NCBI RefSeq assembly: GCF_000716715.1
Contig: NZ_JNYJ01000018.1
Coordinates: forward strand, 69,344 to 133,343
Source: Dactylosporangium aurantiacum
GTDB taxonomy: Bacteria; Actinomycetota; Actinomycetes; Mycobacteriales; Micromonosporaceae
DNA length: 64,000 nt
Direction of reading: 5' to 3'
Shown here: in pieces, positions 42,964 through 51,571 of the stretch
Layout of the letters: each line of letters starts with the position of its first letter
Position numbering within the stretch: position 1 is the stretch's first letter
The notes under the pieces: model-generated
Database searches by the model: none
Seen by the model: only the letters and a program-made list of their open reading frames with translations
Told to the model about the DNA's origin: nothing
Made by a program: the position numbers and the translations under genes

Positions 42964-44202
42964 ATGCATCGAAGACTGATCATCGGGGTCGTGGCGGTGG
43001 CGGCGGTCGTCACCGGGCTGGGAGCCACGATCGCCACGGCCGCCGCCACCCGGTATGAGGCGGAGGCGGCGGCCTGTACCGGCACGGTCGACAGCAACCA
43101 CGCGGGCTATTCGGGTAGCGGGTTCTGCAACGGTTCGAACGCCGTGGGTGCGGCGGTGCAGTTCACGGTCGATGCCGCCTCGGCCGGGGTGGTGTCGTTG
43201 GCGGTACGGTTCGCCAACGGCACCACCGCCGGGCGCCCGGCGGACGTGCTGGTCAACGGCACGCGGGTGACGACCCTGGCCTTCGCCGGCACCGGCGCGT
43301 GGACGACCTGGTCGACCAGCACGCTGACGGCGAACCTGAACGCCGGCGGCAACACGGTCCGGTTCAGCCCCACCACCGCCGACGGCCTGCCGAACATCGA
43401 CTACCTGGAACTGGCCGCCGGCCCGTCGCCGAGCCCGACACCGTGCGCCCCGCCGTCGTCGAGCCCGCCGTCGCCGCAGGCACGGGTCACGGTGTGGCTG
43501 GCCGGCGACTCCACGGTCGCCGACCCGTCCGGTGGCGCGGTGTGCCCCGTCGGCTGGGGCAACCAGTTCGCCCAGTACTTCACCGGCAACGTGACGGTGC
43601 GCAACAGCGCCGTCGGCGGGCGCAGCATCCAGACGTGGCTGTACGACCCGAACGTCACCAGCGCGACCAACTCGGCGGGGGAGTGCGTGATCAACCCCTC
43701 GACGTACTCGTCGCGCTGGCAGGCGATGCTGGACCCGGCTACCGGCATGCAGCGCGGGGACTACCTGCTGATCCAGTTCGGCATCAACGACGGGACCAGC
43801 GCTTGCCCCCGGCACGTCGGGTCCGCGCGGTACCAGCAGCTGCTGGGCATGATGGCCCAGGCCGCGAAGGCCCGCGGGGCGAACCCCGTGTTCCTGACCC
43901 CGGCCGCCGCGCTCACCTGCTCCGGCAGCACCGCCGTCGGCAACCGCGGCTTCATCACCGAGACGAACACGGCCGGCAGCGCCAACGCCGTGCCCGTCAT
44001 CGACCTGCACCGGCTGAGCTACACGCTGTACAACAGCCTGCACCTCTGCCCGTTCAACGGGGACTACGGCGCCGGCCCGGTCGGCACGTTCTTCTGCACC
44101 GACCACACCCACTTCGAGGCGGCCGGCGCCCGCCAGATCGCCGGCGTCATCGCCAAGGCGCTCCGCGACCAGCAGATCCCGCTCGCCGCCTACCTCAGAT
44201 AG
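42964..44202 (+). CDS. Secreted SGNH esterase, CE12-like, with CBM35-like module
   Basis: A 412-residue secreted esterase. Signal peptide to about residue 27, CBM35-like module about 29-153, a Pro/Ser linker (SPSPTPCAPPSSSPP), then the SGNH domain with AGDST (around residue 180), QFGINDG and DHTHFEAAGA. ATG at 42964 with GAGGGGAG upstream; in-frame upstream sequence is a shadow. The second CE12-like enzyme in the operon, differing in lacking the inserted beta domain of the first. Confidence 0.87.
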   Translation: MHRRLIIGVVAVAAVVTGLGATIATAAATRYEAEAAACTGTVDSNHAGYSGSGFCNGSNAVGAAVQFTVDAASAGVVSLAVRFANGTTAGRPADVLVNGTRVTTLAFAGTGAWTTWSTSTLTANLNAGGNTVRFSPTTADGLPNIDYLELAAGPSPSPTPCAPPSSSPPSPQARVTVWLAGDSTVADPSGGAVCPVGWGNQFAQYFTGNVTVRNSAVGGRSIQTWLYDPNVTSATNSAGECVINPSTYSSRWQAMLDPATGMQRGDYLLIQFGINDGTSACPRHVGSARYQQLLGMMAQAAKARGANPVFLTPAAALTCSGSTAVGNRGFITETNTAGSANAVPVIDLHRLSYTLYNSLHLCPFNGDYGAGPVGTFFCTDHTHFEAAGARQIAGVIAKALRDQQIPLAAYLR

Positions 44203-44238
44203 TGCGAGCTCCACATCACAGAGAAGAGGAACACCGTC

Positions 44239-46164
44239 ATGTCAGAGTCGAACGACCAGGGCCGACGCAGCGGACCGCGCACCCGCGTTCGGGTCGCCGC
44301 GGTCGCCGCGATGGTGCTCACCGCCGGCGTCGCGGCGGTCGGTCTCACCACGAACGCGAGCGCCGCGAGCGGCTGCCAGGTCGCCTACACCACCACCACG
44401 TGGTCCGGCGGATTCACCGCGAACATCTCCGTCACCAACCTCGGCTCGCCGCTCACGAGCTGGACGCTGGGCTTCACGTTGCCTGGCGGTGAGGCGGTCG
44501 GCCAGGGCTGGAGCGCCACCTTCAACCAGTCCGGCCAGCAGGTGACCGCGGCCAGCGTCGACTACAACGGCGCGCTCGGCACGAACGCCAGCACCGGCAT
44601 CGGCTTCAACGGCACCTTCTCCGGCTCTGCCTACCCAGGTGACCCGACCAGCTTCACGCTCAACGGCGTGGCCTGCACCGGCAAGGTCACCGCCACGCCC
44701 TCCGCCACCCCCTCCGCCTCGCCGAGCCGCACGGCCAGCCCGAGCCCGAGCGTGTCGCCGGGACCGGCCGGCGGTGCGGTGGTGCAGAACGACGTCTTCT
44801 GGAAGGACACCTCCGGTAACCCGATCTACTCCCAGGGCGGCGGGGTGCTGAAGGTCGGCAACACCTACTACTGGTACGGCGCGAAGTACAACGGCGCGGT
44901 CACGTATTACAACAACCCCGGCGCAGGCAAGAACGGCGACACGTCCTTCAACGCGATCACCGCGTACTCCTCGACCGACCTGGCGCACTGGAAGTTCGAA
45001 GGCAACGTGCTGACCGCCGCCGACCTCGGCGGCGCAGGGTGGGTCGGGCGCATCGGCGTCGCCCGCAACCCGAACACCGGCAAGTACGTGCTGATCTCCC
45101 AGCTCAACAGCGGGCTGGTGTTCGCCACCAGCAGCACGCCGAACGGCCATTTCACCAAGGCGGCCACCCAGGCGACCATCGGCAACGTCGTCAACGACAT
45201 GACCGGCGACCAGTCGGTGTTCGTCGACGACGACGGGCAGGCGTACCTGGCCTTCAGCAACGTGAGGGGCCGCAGCCACCTGTACGTGGCACGGCTGCGC
45301 CCGTCGGACTACCTGCAGGTCGAGCCGGCCGCGAACATCTTCAACAGCTCCGCCGGCGGGCGTGAGGGCAACGTGATGTTCAAGCACGCCGGCACGTACT
45401 ACTTCTGCTCCTCCGACCTGCACGGCTGGAACGCCTCGCACACCTACTGCATCACGTCGTCGAAGGTCTCCAGCGGGTACTCGTCCGAGTTCGTCATGCA
45501 AGGCACGGACGCCGATTTCTCCCACGTGACCCAGACCGGCCTGGCGTTCGCGGTCAACGGCTCCGCCGGATCGTTCGTCATGTTCGGCGGTGACCGCTGG
45601 AGCGACTTCGCCGGCAACGGCATCGGCTACAACCAGTGGGTTCCGGTCAGCTTCAACGGCAAGACGCCGATCTTCAACTCGCTCAGCCAGTGGAACGTCG
45701 ACGCCGCCGCCGGGACCTGGTCGGTGGGCCGCGGCAACAACTACGTCCTGAACCCCAGCGTCGAGGCCGACCGCGTGTCACAGAGCACGATGGCGGGCTG
45801 GACGGGCTCGGCGAACGTCGCGAACCACTCCGGCGGTCACACCGGCCGCTGGTCGATGGCGCAGTCCGCGTCCTCGGCCTACACCGCGAACGTCTATCAG
45901 AACATCTCGGTCCCCAACGGCACGTACACCCTGTCGGCCTGGGTGAAGAGCAGCGGCGGGCAGAAGAGCGCGAACCTGTACGCCAAGAACTACGGCGGCG
46001 GCCAGCTGAACCGCTCGATCAGCCAGTCGATCAGCAACTGGACCCAGGTCAGCATCACCGGCATCACGGTGAGCAACGGCTCGATCCAGGTCGGCGTCTC
46101 GTCCGACGCGAACGCCGGCAACTGGATCTACGCCGACGACTTCAGCCTCGTACGAACCAGCTAG
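44239..46164 (+). CDS. Secreted GH43-like enzyme with N-terminal CBM2 and C-terminal CBM4-like module
   Basis: A 641-residue secreted enzyme. Signal peptide to about residue 43 (TNASAAS); CBM2 about 44-152 (GCQVAYTTTTWSGGFTANIS, paired Cys, conserved Trp); a Pro/Ser/Thr linker (about 153-178); a GH43-like five-bladed propeller (about 180-500, FWKDTSGNPIYSQGGGVLKVG); a CBM4/galactose-binding jelly roll (about 505-641). The propeller is a paralogue of that at 34196, but the carbohydrate-binding module is CBM2 and not CBM35. CBM2 usually anchors to cellulose, which would hold the enzyme on the plant cell wall. RBS AGAGGA. Confidence 0.85.
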   Translation: MSESNDQGRRSGPRTRVRVAAVAAMVLTAGVAAVGLTTNASAASGCQVAYTTTTWSGGFTANISVTNLGSPLTSWTLGFTLPGGEAVGQGWSATFNQSGQQVTAASVDYNGALGTNASTGIGFNGTFSGSAYPGDPTSFTLNGVACTGKVTATPSATPSASPSRTASPSPSVSPGPAGGAVVQNDVFWKDTSGNPIYSQGGGVLKVGNTYYWYGAKYNGAVTYYNNPGAGKNGDTSFNAITAYSSTDLAHWKFEGNVLTAADLGGAGWVGRIGVARNPNTGKYVLISQLNSGLVFATSSTPNGHFTKAATQATIGNVVNDMTGDQSVFVDDDGQAYLAFSNVRGRSHLYVARLRPSDYLQVEPAANIFNSSAGGREGNVMFKHAGTYYFCSSDLHGWNASHTYCITSSKVSSGYSSEFVMQGTDADFSHVTQTGLAFAVNGSAGSFVMFGGDRWSDFAGNGIGYNQWVPVSFNGKTPIFNSLSQWNVDAAAGTWSVGRGNNYVLNPSVEADRVSQSTMAGWTGSANVANHSGGHTGRWSMAQSASSAYTANVYQNISVPNGTYTLSAWVKSSGGQKSANLYAKNYGGGQLNRSISQSISNWTQVSITGITVSNGSIQVGVSSDANAGNWIYADDFSLVRTS

Positions 46165-46187
46165 CCGCCTCGGCGGCCCGGCCTTTT
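46164..46187 (+). terminator. Rho-independent terminator of the secreted-enzyme operon
   Basis: GCCGCC TC GGCGGC hairpin at 46164-46177 followed by CCGGCCTTTT. It begins at the stop codon of the last GH43 gene and marks the end of the pectin locus. Confidence 0.65.
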
Positions 46188-46544
46188 GAACGTCTGAGGG
46201 GCGGGCATCTCGACAACAGCGTCGAGGTGCCCGTCGGGCTGCAGCGGTGCACCGCGTCGCTGCTCCACAGCGCGACCCAGACGGCGCCCTCGGCCCCGAC
46301 GGCGACGCCGTCGGGGCCGCGACCCGTTCGAGATCCCGGACATCATGCGGTCCGCCGACGAGGTGAGCATGACCGACATGCTCGCCGTACAAGACGTCGA
46401 CCAGGACAGCTGGGTCGACAACACGGTGAGCTTATGCCAGCCGGTCCGACGTACTGGACGGCACCGATGAGGGCCGCGGCCGAGCACGAACCCGCACCCC
46501 ACACAGTTGTGGCCGCGCCGCGCCGGCCTTGCCACAATGGCCGA
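46188..46544. other. Non-coding stretch, nothing recognised
   Basis: About 360 bp after the terminator. No frame shows convincing protein-like sequence, and no repeat, RNA gene or promoter stands out. Confidence 0.4.
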
Positions 46545-46826
46545 ATGATATTGCCACGGGTTACCGCCCGGCATGTACTGGCGTTGCATGCGGGCTCGCA
46601 GGGGCGCACCGCACTGATCCGCCGAGCCGATGGGCAGCTGCTCGTGGTGACCCCAGATGATGCGTTGCAGCTCGTGCTCGACGATGAGGCAGTCCTGGTC
46701 TGCACGCGACGCGGTCTGTACGACGAACACGACGGCCTGGACGCCGTCGGAGCGTCGACCGGCTCATACACGAGGACCGCTGCGCATCTCGCCCGCATCC
46801 TCAACAGCCCACCGCCAACCGCCTGA
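46545..46826 (+). CDS. Small hypothetical protein
   Basis: A 93-residue reading frame with balanced composition (RTALIRRADGQLLVVTPDD, DEAVLVCTRRGLYDEHDG) that looks like a small beta-rich folded protein. No clear ribosome binding site before the ATG, so it may be leaderless or the start may differ. Family not recognised. Confidence 0.45.
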   Translation: MILPRVTARHVLALHAGSQGRTALIRRADGQLLVVTPDDALQLVLDDEAVLVCTRRGLYDEHDGLDAVGASTGSYTRTAAHLARILNSPPPTA

Positions 46827-46975
46827 CACCGATTCTGGAGCAACATGCCGACATGCTTCGAGCGGCAGCGTCGTGCCGCGATCGGCACAGATTCGTCGTG
46901 CAACGACAGGGCTCTCTGTTGCCACCTCACCATGACGCGACTGCCATCGGTCCCGGGCACGATTGACCTGGTCCG

Positions 46976-47491
46976 ATGCCGCTGCATGTAGCGCAGATCG
47001 CCGTCTTGCTTCGCCCGCTGCAACTCGTGGCCGACCTCGCCGAGATGCAAGCGCCGGTCGAGACGCGGACCTGGCGGTTCCGGTCGTTCGAGGCGCTGCT
47101 GCTCCAGCACGGCCGCATCTTCACCGCCCCAGCCACAGAGCACGCCGCAGACTTCCGCGGCCGCAACGGCAGGTGCTACCACAATGCCGCCGAGCTGTCC
47201 GACGCCAGCGGACATGCTTACGTCGAAGGCGTCGCTGGTGCGTCCCCGTTCCCGGTCGGCGTCCAACACGCCTGGTGCGTTGACCGCAACAGCCAGGTCC
47301 TCGAACCGACCTGGCCGACCGACCAGCCACGGATCTATTTCGGCATGCCAGTGACCGCCGCATTCCGCCGCACCGTGTCGCACCCGGCGCTGCTACATCA
47401 CCATGAAGCCGGAAGAGCACTCCTGCGTCACGGGCTCCCTGCCGGTGCCCAAGTCGACGTCGGCGAACCGGTGTCGACGATGCTGCAATAG
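46976..47491 (+). CDS. Hypothetical protein with conserved-looking core
   Basis: A 171-residue frame whose middle part looks like a folded domain: CYHNAAELSDASGHAYVEGV, VQHAWCVDRNSQVLEPTWP and YFGMPV. The Cys, His and Asp of these segments recall cysteine-protease or transglutaminase-like arrangements, but I do not recognise the family. An internal ATG at 47045 is an alternative start. The IS element begins 16 bp after its stop. Confidence 0.55.
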   Translation: MPLHVAQIAVLLRPLQLVADLAEMQAPVETRTWRFRSFEALLLQHGRIFTAPATEHAADFRGRNGRCYHNAAELSDASGHAYVEGVAGASPFPVGVQHAWCVDRNSQVLEPTWPTDQPRIYFGMPVTAAFRRTVSHPALLHHHEAGRALLRHGLPAGAQVDVGEPVSTMLQ

Positions 47492-47523
47492 GAGGGCCTT
47501 CGCCCCTGATCTTGGACACGTGA

Positions 47524-48417
47524 TTATGCGGCTTGGGGCAGCGTAGCTGTCGTTGGTCGGGTTGCTGCTTCGTAGGCGATCGGTGATCGGTGTCCGAGCC
47601 TGGAGTGGCGGCGGACGGTGTTGTAGCGGTGCAGCCATCGGAAGGTGGTGAGTCGGGCGTCGTGTTCGTCGGTGTAGGCGCGGCGGCCTTGCAGGGTCTC
47701 GCGTTTCAGTGAGGCGTTGAACGATTCCGCGGCGGCGTTGTCTGCGGAGCTGCCGACGGCGCTCATCGACTGCCGGACACCGGCTGCGGTGCAGGCGGCG
47801 GCGAACGCCTTGGAGGTGTTCGAGCCCCTGTCGGAGTGGTGGACCAGTTGCTGGTCGCGCACGTCGCGGGACCAGATGCCGTACTCGAGGGCACCGAGGA
47901 TCAGGTCCGTGTCGCAGCGGTCACCGGCCTTCCACCCGACGATCCGGTTGGAGAACGCGTCGCGGACCGCGGCGAGCCAGAACACGCCGTCACCACAGCG
48001 GATACGGGTGGCGTCAGCGACCCACAACCGGTCCGGTGCGGTCGCGGTGAAGTGCCGGTTCACCAGGTCCGGCGCCGGCGTCGCCTTCGGGTCCTGCACC
48101 GTTGAGCCGCCGCGCCAGCCGCGGCGCAGGAATGCTCCCTGCCAGCCCTGGCCCGCCATCAGCCGCTCGACACGTTTGCGGCCGACGCGGATCCCGTCAC
48201 GGCGCAGCTGTCGGTGGACCCGGTCCGCGCCATATGTGCAGCCGGACGCGGTCCAGATGTCATAGATGTTGGACAGCAACCCCAGGTCGACCAGGTCCCG
48301 GTCGCACGGGTCAGCGAACCGCTTGCGCCAGGCGTAGTAGGTCGAAGTGGAAATCTGCAGAACCCGTAACAGGAGCGCGACCGCGAAGCGGTCCGAGTGT
48401 TCGTCGATGAACGTCAT
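47524..48417 (-). CDS. IS3-family transposase OrfB (DDE integrase)
   Basis: A 297-residue integrase-core transposase. N-terminal HTH_21-like region (SGCTYGADRVHRQLRRDGI), then the DDE residues in LWVADATRI, VHHSDRGSNT and NAAAESFNASLK. C-terminal YNTVRRHSRLGHRSPIAYE is typical. Intact. Start overlaps the OrfA stop by ATGA. Confidence 0.93.
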   Translation of the reverse strand: MTFIDEHSDRFAVALLLRVLQISTSTYYAWRKRFADPCDRDLVDLGLLSNIYDIWTASGCTYGADRVHRQLRRDGIRVGRKRVERLMAGQGWQGAFLRRGWRGGSTVQDPKATPAPDLVNRHFTATAPDRLWVADATRIRCGDGVFWLAAVRDAFSNRIVGWKAGDRCDTDLILGALEYGIWSRDVRDQQLVHHSDRGSNTSKAFAAACTAAGVRQSMSAVGSSADNAAAESFNASLKRETLQGRRAYTDEHDARLTTFRWLHRYNTVRRHSRLGHRSPIAYEAATRPTTATLPQAA

Positions 48418-48725
48418 GACCGTCGCCGGGTCGGGTCGAGCTCCGAGGCGAAATACGCGCTCGCCGCTTTCAGGATCTCGTTCGCCCGCCGCAGCTCAGC
48501 GTTCTCCCGCGCCAGCCTGCGGTTCTCTTCGAGGAGGTCGCTGGACGGCCGGTCGGTGCGCTCCCCGGCATCAGCCTCAGCCTGCCGGATCCAGTTTCGC
48601 AACGCCTCGTGATGCACGCCCAGCTGCTCAGCCAGCCGGCGGATCACCGGCTTGGGGTCCGACTCCCGATACAGGCGCACAGCGCGCTGCCGCAGATCGT
48701 CGGGGTACTTCTTCGGTGCTGCCAC
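48414..48725 (-). CDS. IS3-family transposase OrfA (helix-turn-helix)
   Basis: A 103-residue protein with the IS3 OrfA pattern: MAAPKKYPDDLRQRAVRLY start, helix-turn-helix, then a leucine-zipper-like stretch LLEENRRLARENAELRRAN. Overlaps OrfB by 4 bp, suggesting coupling or programmed frameshifting. Confidence 0.92.
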   Translation of the reverse strand: MAAPKKYPDDLRQRAVRLYRESDPKPVIRRLAEQLGVHHEALRNWIRQAEADAGERTDRPSSDLLEENRRLARENAELRRANEILKAASAYFASELDPTRRRS

Positions 48726-48785
48726 GGATCTTCCTCCCCACGGCCCATCAGACCATGATCAAGAAGCTCCATGAAAGCGGGGGTG

Positions 48786-49203
48786 GCTCACTTCGGCACC
48801 TCCGCACGAAAAGCGCATGCCCCGCCGGTGCACCGAAACCATCCCGGCCAGGACCCGGCCGGCCACCCGGACAACCGAACCGCCAACCCACCCGCCGCCA
48901 CGACGTCTACATCATCACCAGCAACGAATCCAGCAACCACCCAGACCTGGAACGAAGACGACGAACCCAAGGCCCCGCCGAAAAGGTTAAAGATCAAGTT
49001 AGACGACCAATGTGTCTGCGGCCATCCGGTGCCGCATCTCGCGACCGAAGGCATGCGGCCGTGCCGTGTCACCAAGAGTTGCCGGCCGGTTCGCGGTGTT
49101 CTCAGGGGACCCGGAGCAGCACGCGGTGAATTGATGACGGCAGGCTGGCGGGAGACGATGACGGTGCCGTCGTGGCGCTTGCGTCGTCCTACCAGCGGCA
49201 AGG
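48786..49203. other. Intergenic stretch between the IS element and the APH-like gene
   Basis: About 420 bp. Overlapping frames on both strands give only low-complexity or Arg/Pro/Thr-rich translations, so I assign no gene. The AT content rises locally around 48985-49005 (AAAAGGTTAAAGATCAAGTT). Possibly a remnant disturbed by the IS insertion. Confidence 0.4.
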
Positions 49204-50028
49204 TCATTGGTCGGTATGACGCAGTGGTTTGGATAGCCGGTACTCGTGCCAGTCGTTTGCGGCGGTCATGATGCGTTTGGTCCATGGGTCTGGGTGGTCG
49301 CCGCCAATCTCAGTCCAGAGTCGCGCGTTGGCGGCGGCGAACGCATTCAGTCCTGCGGTGCTGGCGGAATGCCACGAGGGGATCTGAACGGCGTGACACT
49401 CGGCGGATTCGGGGTCATGCCCGGCGGCGATGAGCCAGATCGTCCAGTAGGCGGTGTCGAGCCAGGGTGCGCCGCGGGTGGCCCAGCCCCAGTCCACGAT
49501 CCGGGCGTCATCGCCGATGATGATGTTGCTGTTGTTCCAGTCGGTGTGCAGCAGCGTGTCGCCGGCGAAGTGTAGAAGGTCGTCGTCGTGGGTCACGTAG
49601 GCGGCCAGGCGTTGGGTCGCGTCCCGTAGCTCGATCTGCGGTGTCGGGAGTTCGCCGATGCGGCGGATGAGGTGTGCGACCTTGGGCAGGTCTGCGGAGC
49701 CCGGCTGGTAGTCGGCGTGGCGGCCGGGCAGGGCCTCGAAGATGAGGATGTTCCATCCGCTGGTCACGGTGTGGGCGATCAGTCTGGGGGCGACGGAGCG
49801 CACGTAGGGGGCGATGTCGGCCTCGCGCTGCTGTGTCCAGACCCAGCGGTGGTCACTCGGCAGCGCCTTCACGAAGTACGCCCCGGTTGCCGTGTGGAGC
49901 TTGGCGGCGACGGCGCTGTTCAACCCTTCGGCCGGCGACTCGGTGGACAGGACGGGCCCGGTTGTCGCTTCGATCGCCGCCCGCGCGGCCGGTGGGAGGT
50001 GCTCGTACGGAATACGGATGGTTGACAC
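49204..50028 (-). CDS. APH-family phosphotransferase-like protein
   Basis: A 274-residue protein-kinase-fold protein. The Brenner-type loop LLHTDWNNSNIII has the catalytic Asp and Asn, followed by the metal-binding Asp in RIVDWGWATRG. The N-lobe contains FVKALPSDHRWVW with the ATP-binding Lys. The GTG at 50028 has GAGGAA about 6 bp upstream; an ATG at 50070 lacks one. It lies 84 bp after the candidate precursor peptide in the same direction, so it may phosphorylate the peptide product or a partner, or give resistance. Function inferred from fold only. Confidence 0.8.
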   Translation of the reverse strand: MSTIRIPYEHLPPAARAAIEATTGPVLSTESPAEGLNSAVAAKLHTATGAYFVKALPSDHRWVWTQQREADIAPYVRSVAPRLIAHTVTSGWNILIFEALPGRHADYQPGSADLPKVAHLIRRIGELPTPQIELRDATQRLAAYVTHDDDLLHFAGDTLLHTDWNNSNIIIGDDARIVDWGWATRGAPWLDTAYWTIWLIAAGHDPESAECHAVQIPSWHSASTAGLNAFAAANARLWTEIGGDHPDPWTKRIMTAANDWHEYRLSKPLRHTDQ

Positions 50029-50112
50029 GTCTGTTCCTCGCGGGATGCAGTGCCCGGACGGCGCCGCCATGGCACGGGCAGCCGCCCGGGGCTCCTACAT
50101 TTCGGTCTAGGG

Positions 50113-50286
50113 TCAGCGATATGGGTTGTCGTCGCCGCAGCCAGGCTGGTTGGTGCGGGTGAGGGCCTCGACGTCGGCGACGATGACGATGCCGGTGGGC
50201 TCGGCGCCGCCGCCAGCGGCCACGGGAGTCGGGGTGGTGCTGGTCGGTGCTGGGCGCGGGGTGATCTGGACAGCGGTGACGGTCAT
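50113..50286 (-). CDS. Candidate RiPP precursor peptide
   Basis: A 57-residue peptide: Thr/Pro/Ala-rich start (residues 1-30), hydrophobic patch GIVIVADVEAL (32-42) that may serve as leader recognition element, and a polar tail TNQPGCGDDNPYR with one Cys, Asn, two Asp and a Tyr near the end, suitable for crosslinking or other modification. RBS GAGGAA 7 bp before the ATG. The ATG overlaps the stop of the radical SAM gene (ATGA), so peptide and maturase are translationally coupled. Not recognised as a member of a named class; the precursor role is inferred from size, RBS and position. Confidence 0.6.
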   Translation of the reverse strand: MTVTAVQITPRPAPTSTTPTPVAAGGGAEPTGIVIVADVEALTRTNQPGCGDDNPYR

Positions 50287-51404
50287 GCTGGGTTCCTCTC
50301 GCCGTGTTGACAGTAGTGTTCCAGTGGTGCCTTCGCTTCCTGGTACACGCGGGCCATGGGTCGGCATACCCGGCAGGTGGAGGAGAGCGTGCAGCCGCTG
50401 CAGCCACCTGTGCGAAGCATTTGGGTGTCTGCGATTCCTGGCAGACGTCTCAGCCCTTCGGGGCCTTCCGTGATCAGGCTGATGGGGTGGTCGCGGCCGA
50501 CCTTGCACATCGTGGCGAAGCCGTGCGGGTCGACGTGGAAGGACGTGTGCCCGGCGGGGCAGCCGGCGAAGATCGCGCTCTTGTCGAGGTAGCCCGGCAC
50601 CTGCGTGTCGAGGGTGGATCCGTTCCCGGTGTATGTCGGGGAGATGGACCCGTACTCGCGGCGGGGAAGGTCGATCTCGTCGATCAACGCGCGCATGTCG
50701 TCTAGCTCGGCGACGTTGTGTCTGGTGATGATGATCGTCACCTCGACGGGCAGGCCGGCGGCTGCGGCTGCCTGCAGGCCGCGGTACATGGTCCTGAACG
50801 CGCCTCGGGTCTGGGTGAGGGCGTCGGCGGTGTCGGGGCTCGCCCCGTACATCGAGACTGTGATCTTGTGCGGTCGGCGGGCGGTGAACATGGCGACGTG
50901 GTCGGGGCGGGCGAGGCGGGAGCCGTTGGTGAGGATCTCGAGCATCATCCCGGCGTCGTGGGCGTATTCGTAGGCGGGCGGGAAGTCGGGGTCGATGAGG
51001 GGTTCGCCGCCGGTGATCTGGAACCAGAGCACGCCGACGTCCTGCAGCATGTCGATCAACGTCAGCTTCTCGTCCAGAGGTAGCCCGGCGAAGGGTCGTT
51101 GTTCGAGGTAGCAGTGTTCGCAGGCGAAGTTGCAGCCCTTGTTGATCTCCCAGGAGGCGCGGCTGTAGGTCACCGGCGCGGTGGAGGGACGGCGTACCGT
51201 CACGACGCTGCCGGTCGGGCGCCCGGCGACGTCGATCTGCCATGCCTGCTGGGCAGCGTCGGCGAACCACGTCGGCACCGGGTGCCCGTGCGTCGCCGCC
51301 GCGGCGAGTTCCTCGTAGTGCGCCCTGGGAAGCTGCATCCCCGCCTGCACACCTGGCCGTACGGCAACGTAGATGTCCTCCTGCGGGCTGACGATCACTT
51401 GCAT
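50283..51404 (-). CDS. Radical SAM/SPASM-domain protein (putative peptide maturase)
   Basis: A 373-residue enzyme. The 4Fe-4S/SAM motif CNFACEHC has Cys91, Cys95 and Cys98; ITGGEPL (about 130-136) and EILTNGS follow. A C-terminal SPASM-like Cys cluster (Cys335, 338, 344, 347 and 365) would hold auxiliary clusters. Residues 1-80 precede the radical SAM barrel and could bind the precursor leader. ATG at 51404 with AAAGGGG upstream is chosen; a longer frame from 51575 overlaps the methyltransferase stop by ATGA but adds only a low-complexity basic stretch. Immediately followed by the candidate precursor gene. Confidence 0.88.
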   Translation of the reverse strand: MQVIVSPQEDIYVAVRPGVQAGMQLPRAHYEELAAAATHGHPVPTWFADAAQQAWQIDVAGRPTGSVVTVRRPSTAPVTYSRASWEINKGCNFACEHCYLEQRPFAGLPLDEKLTLIDMLQDVGVLWFQITGGEPLIDPDFPPAYEYAHDAGMMLEILTNGSRLARPDHVAMFTARRPHKITVSMYGASPDTADALTQTRGAFRTMYRGLQAAAAAGLPVEVTIIITRHNVAELDDMRALIDEIDLPRREYGSISPTYTGNGSTLDTQVPGYLDKSAIFAGCPAGHTSFHVDPHGFATMCKVGRDHPISLITEGPEGLRRLPGIADTQMLRTGGCSGCTLSSTCRVCRPMARVYQEAKAPLEHYCQHGERNPA

Positions 51405-51571
51405 CTGTGCCCCTTTCGGTGCTGCGGCTGGATGTGGCTTGGCGTGACGTGCACGTCGCACGGCGGCGGATGGGGTCCGTGTCGGACGTCGGGCTCTGGT
51501 TGCGGTCCGACGTTCGCGGGACTGTCTGCGCATCTGCCCGTGCAGCGCATCCGGCGATCGAGGAGTACACC
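51405..51571. other. Spacer upstream of the radical SAM gene
   Basis: 167 bp between the methyltransferase and radical SAM genes. It may hold a promoter for the maturase/peptide unit or code for an N-terminal extension of the maturase. No clear -10/-35 pair seen. Confidence 0.35.

Larger units (their letters stand above)
47507..48761 (-). mobile_element. IS3-family insertion sequence
   Basis: About 1255 bp element with two overlapping genes on the minus strand. Imperfect terminal inverted repeats: TGATCTTGGACAC at 47507-47519 and, on the other strand, TGATCATGGTCTG at 48749-48761 (10 of 13 matches). No target-site duplication is visible at these boundaries (CCC against AGA), so either the ends are slightly different or the flanks have rearranged. 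Confidence 0.75.

Noticed and set aside
40026..43097. 1023-codon open frame on the minus strand
   Set aside because: Antisense shadow of two CBM35-esterase genes and the start of a third, which have signal peptides and catalytic motifs.
48771..49285. Overlapping frames on both strands downstream of the IS element
   Set aside because: Low-complexity translations, no RBS, no family features.
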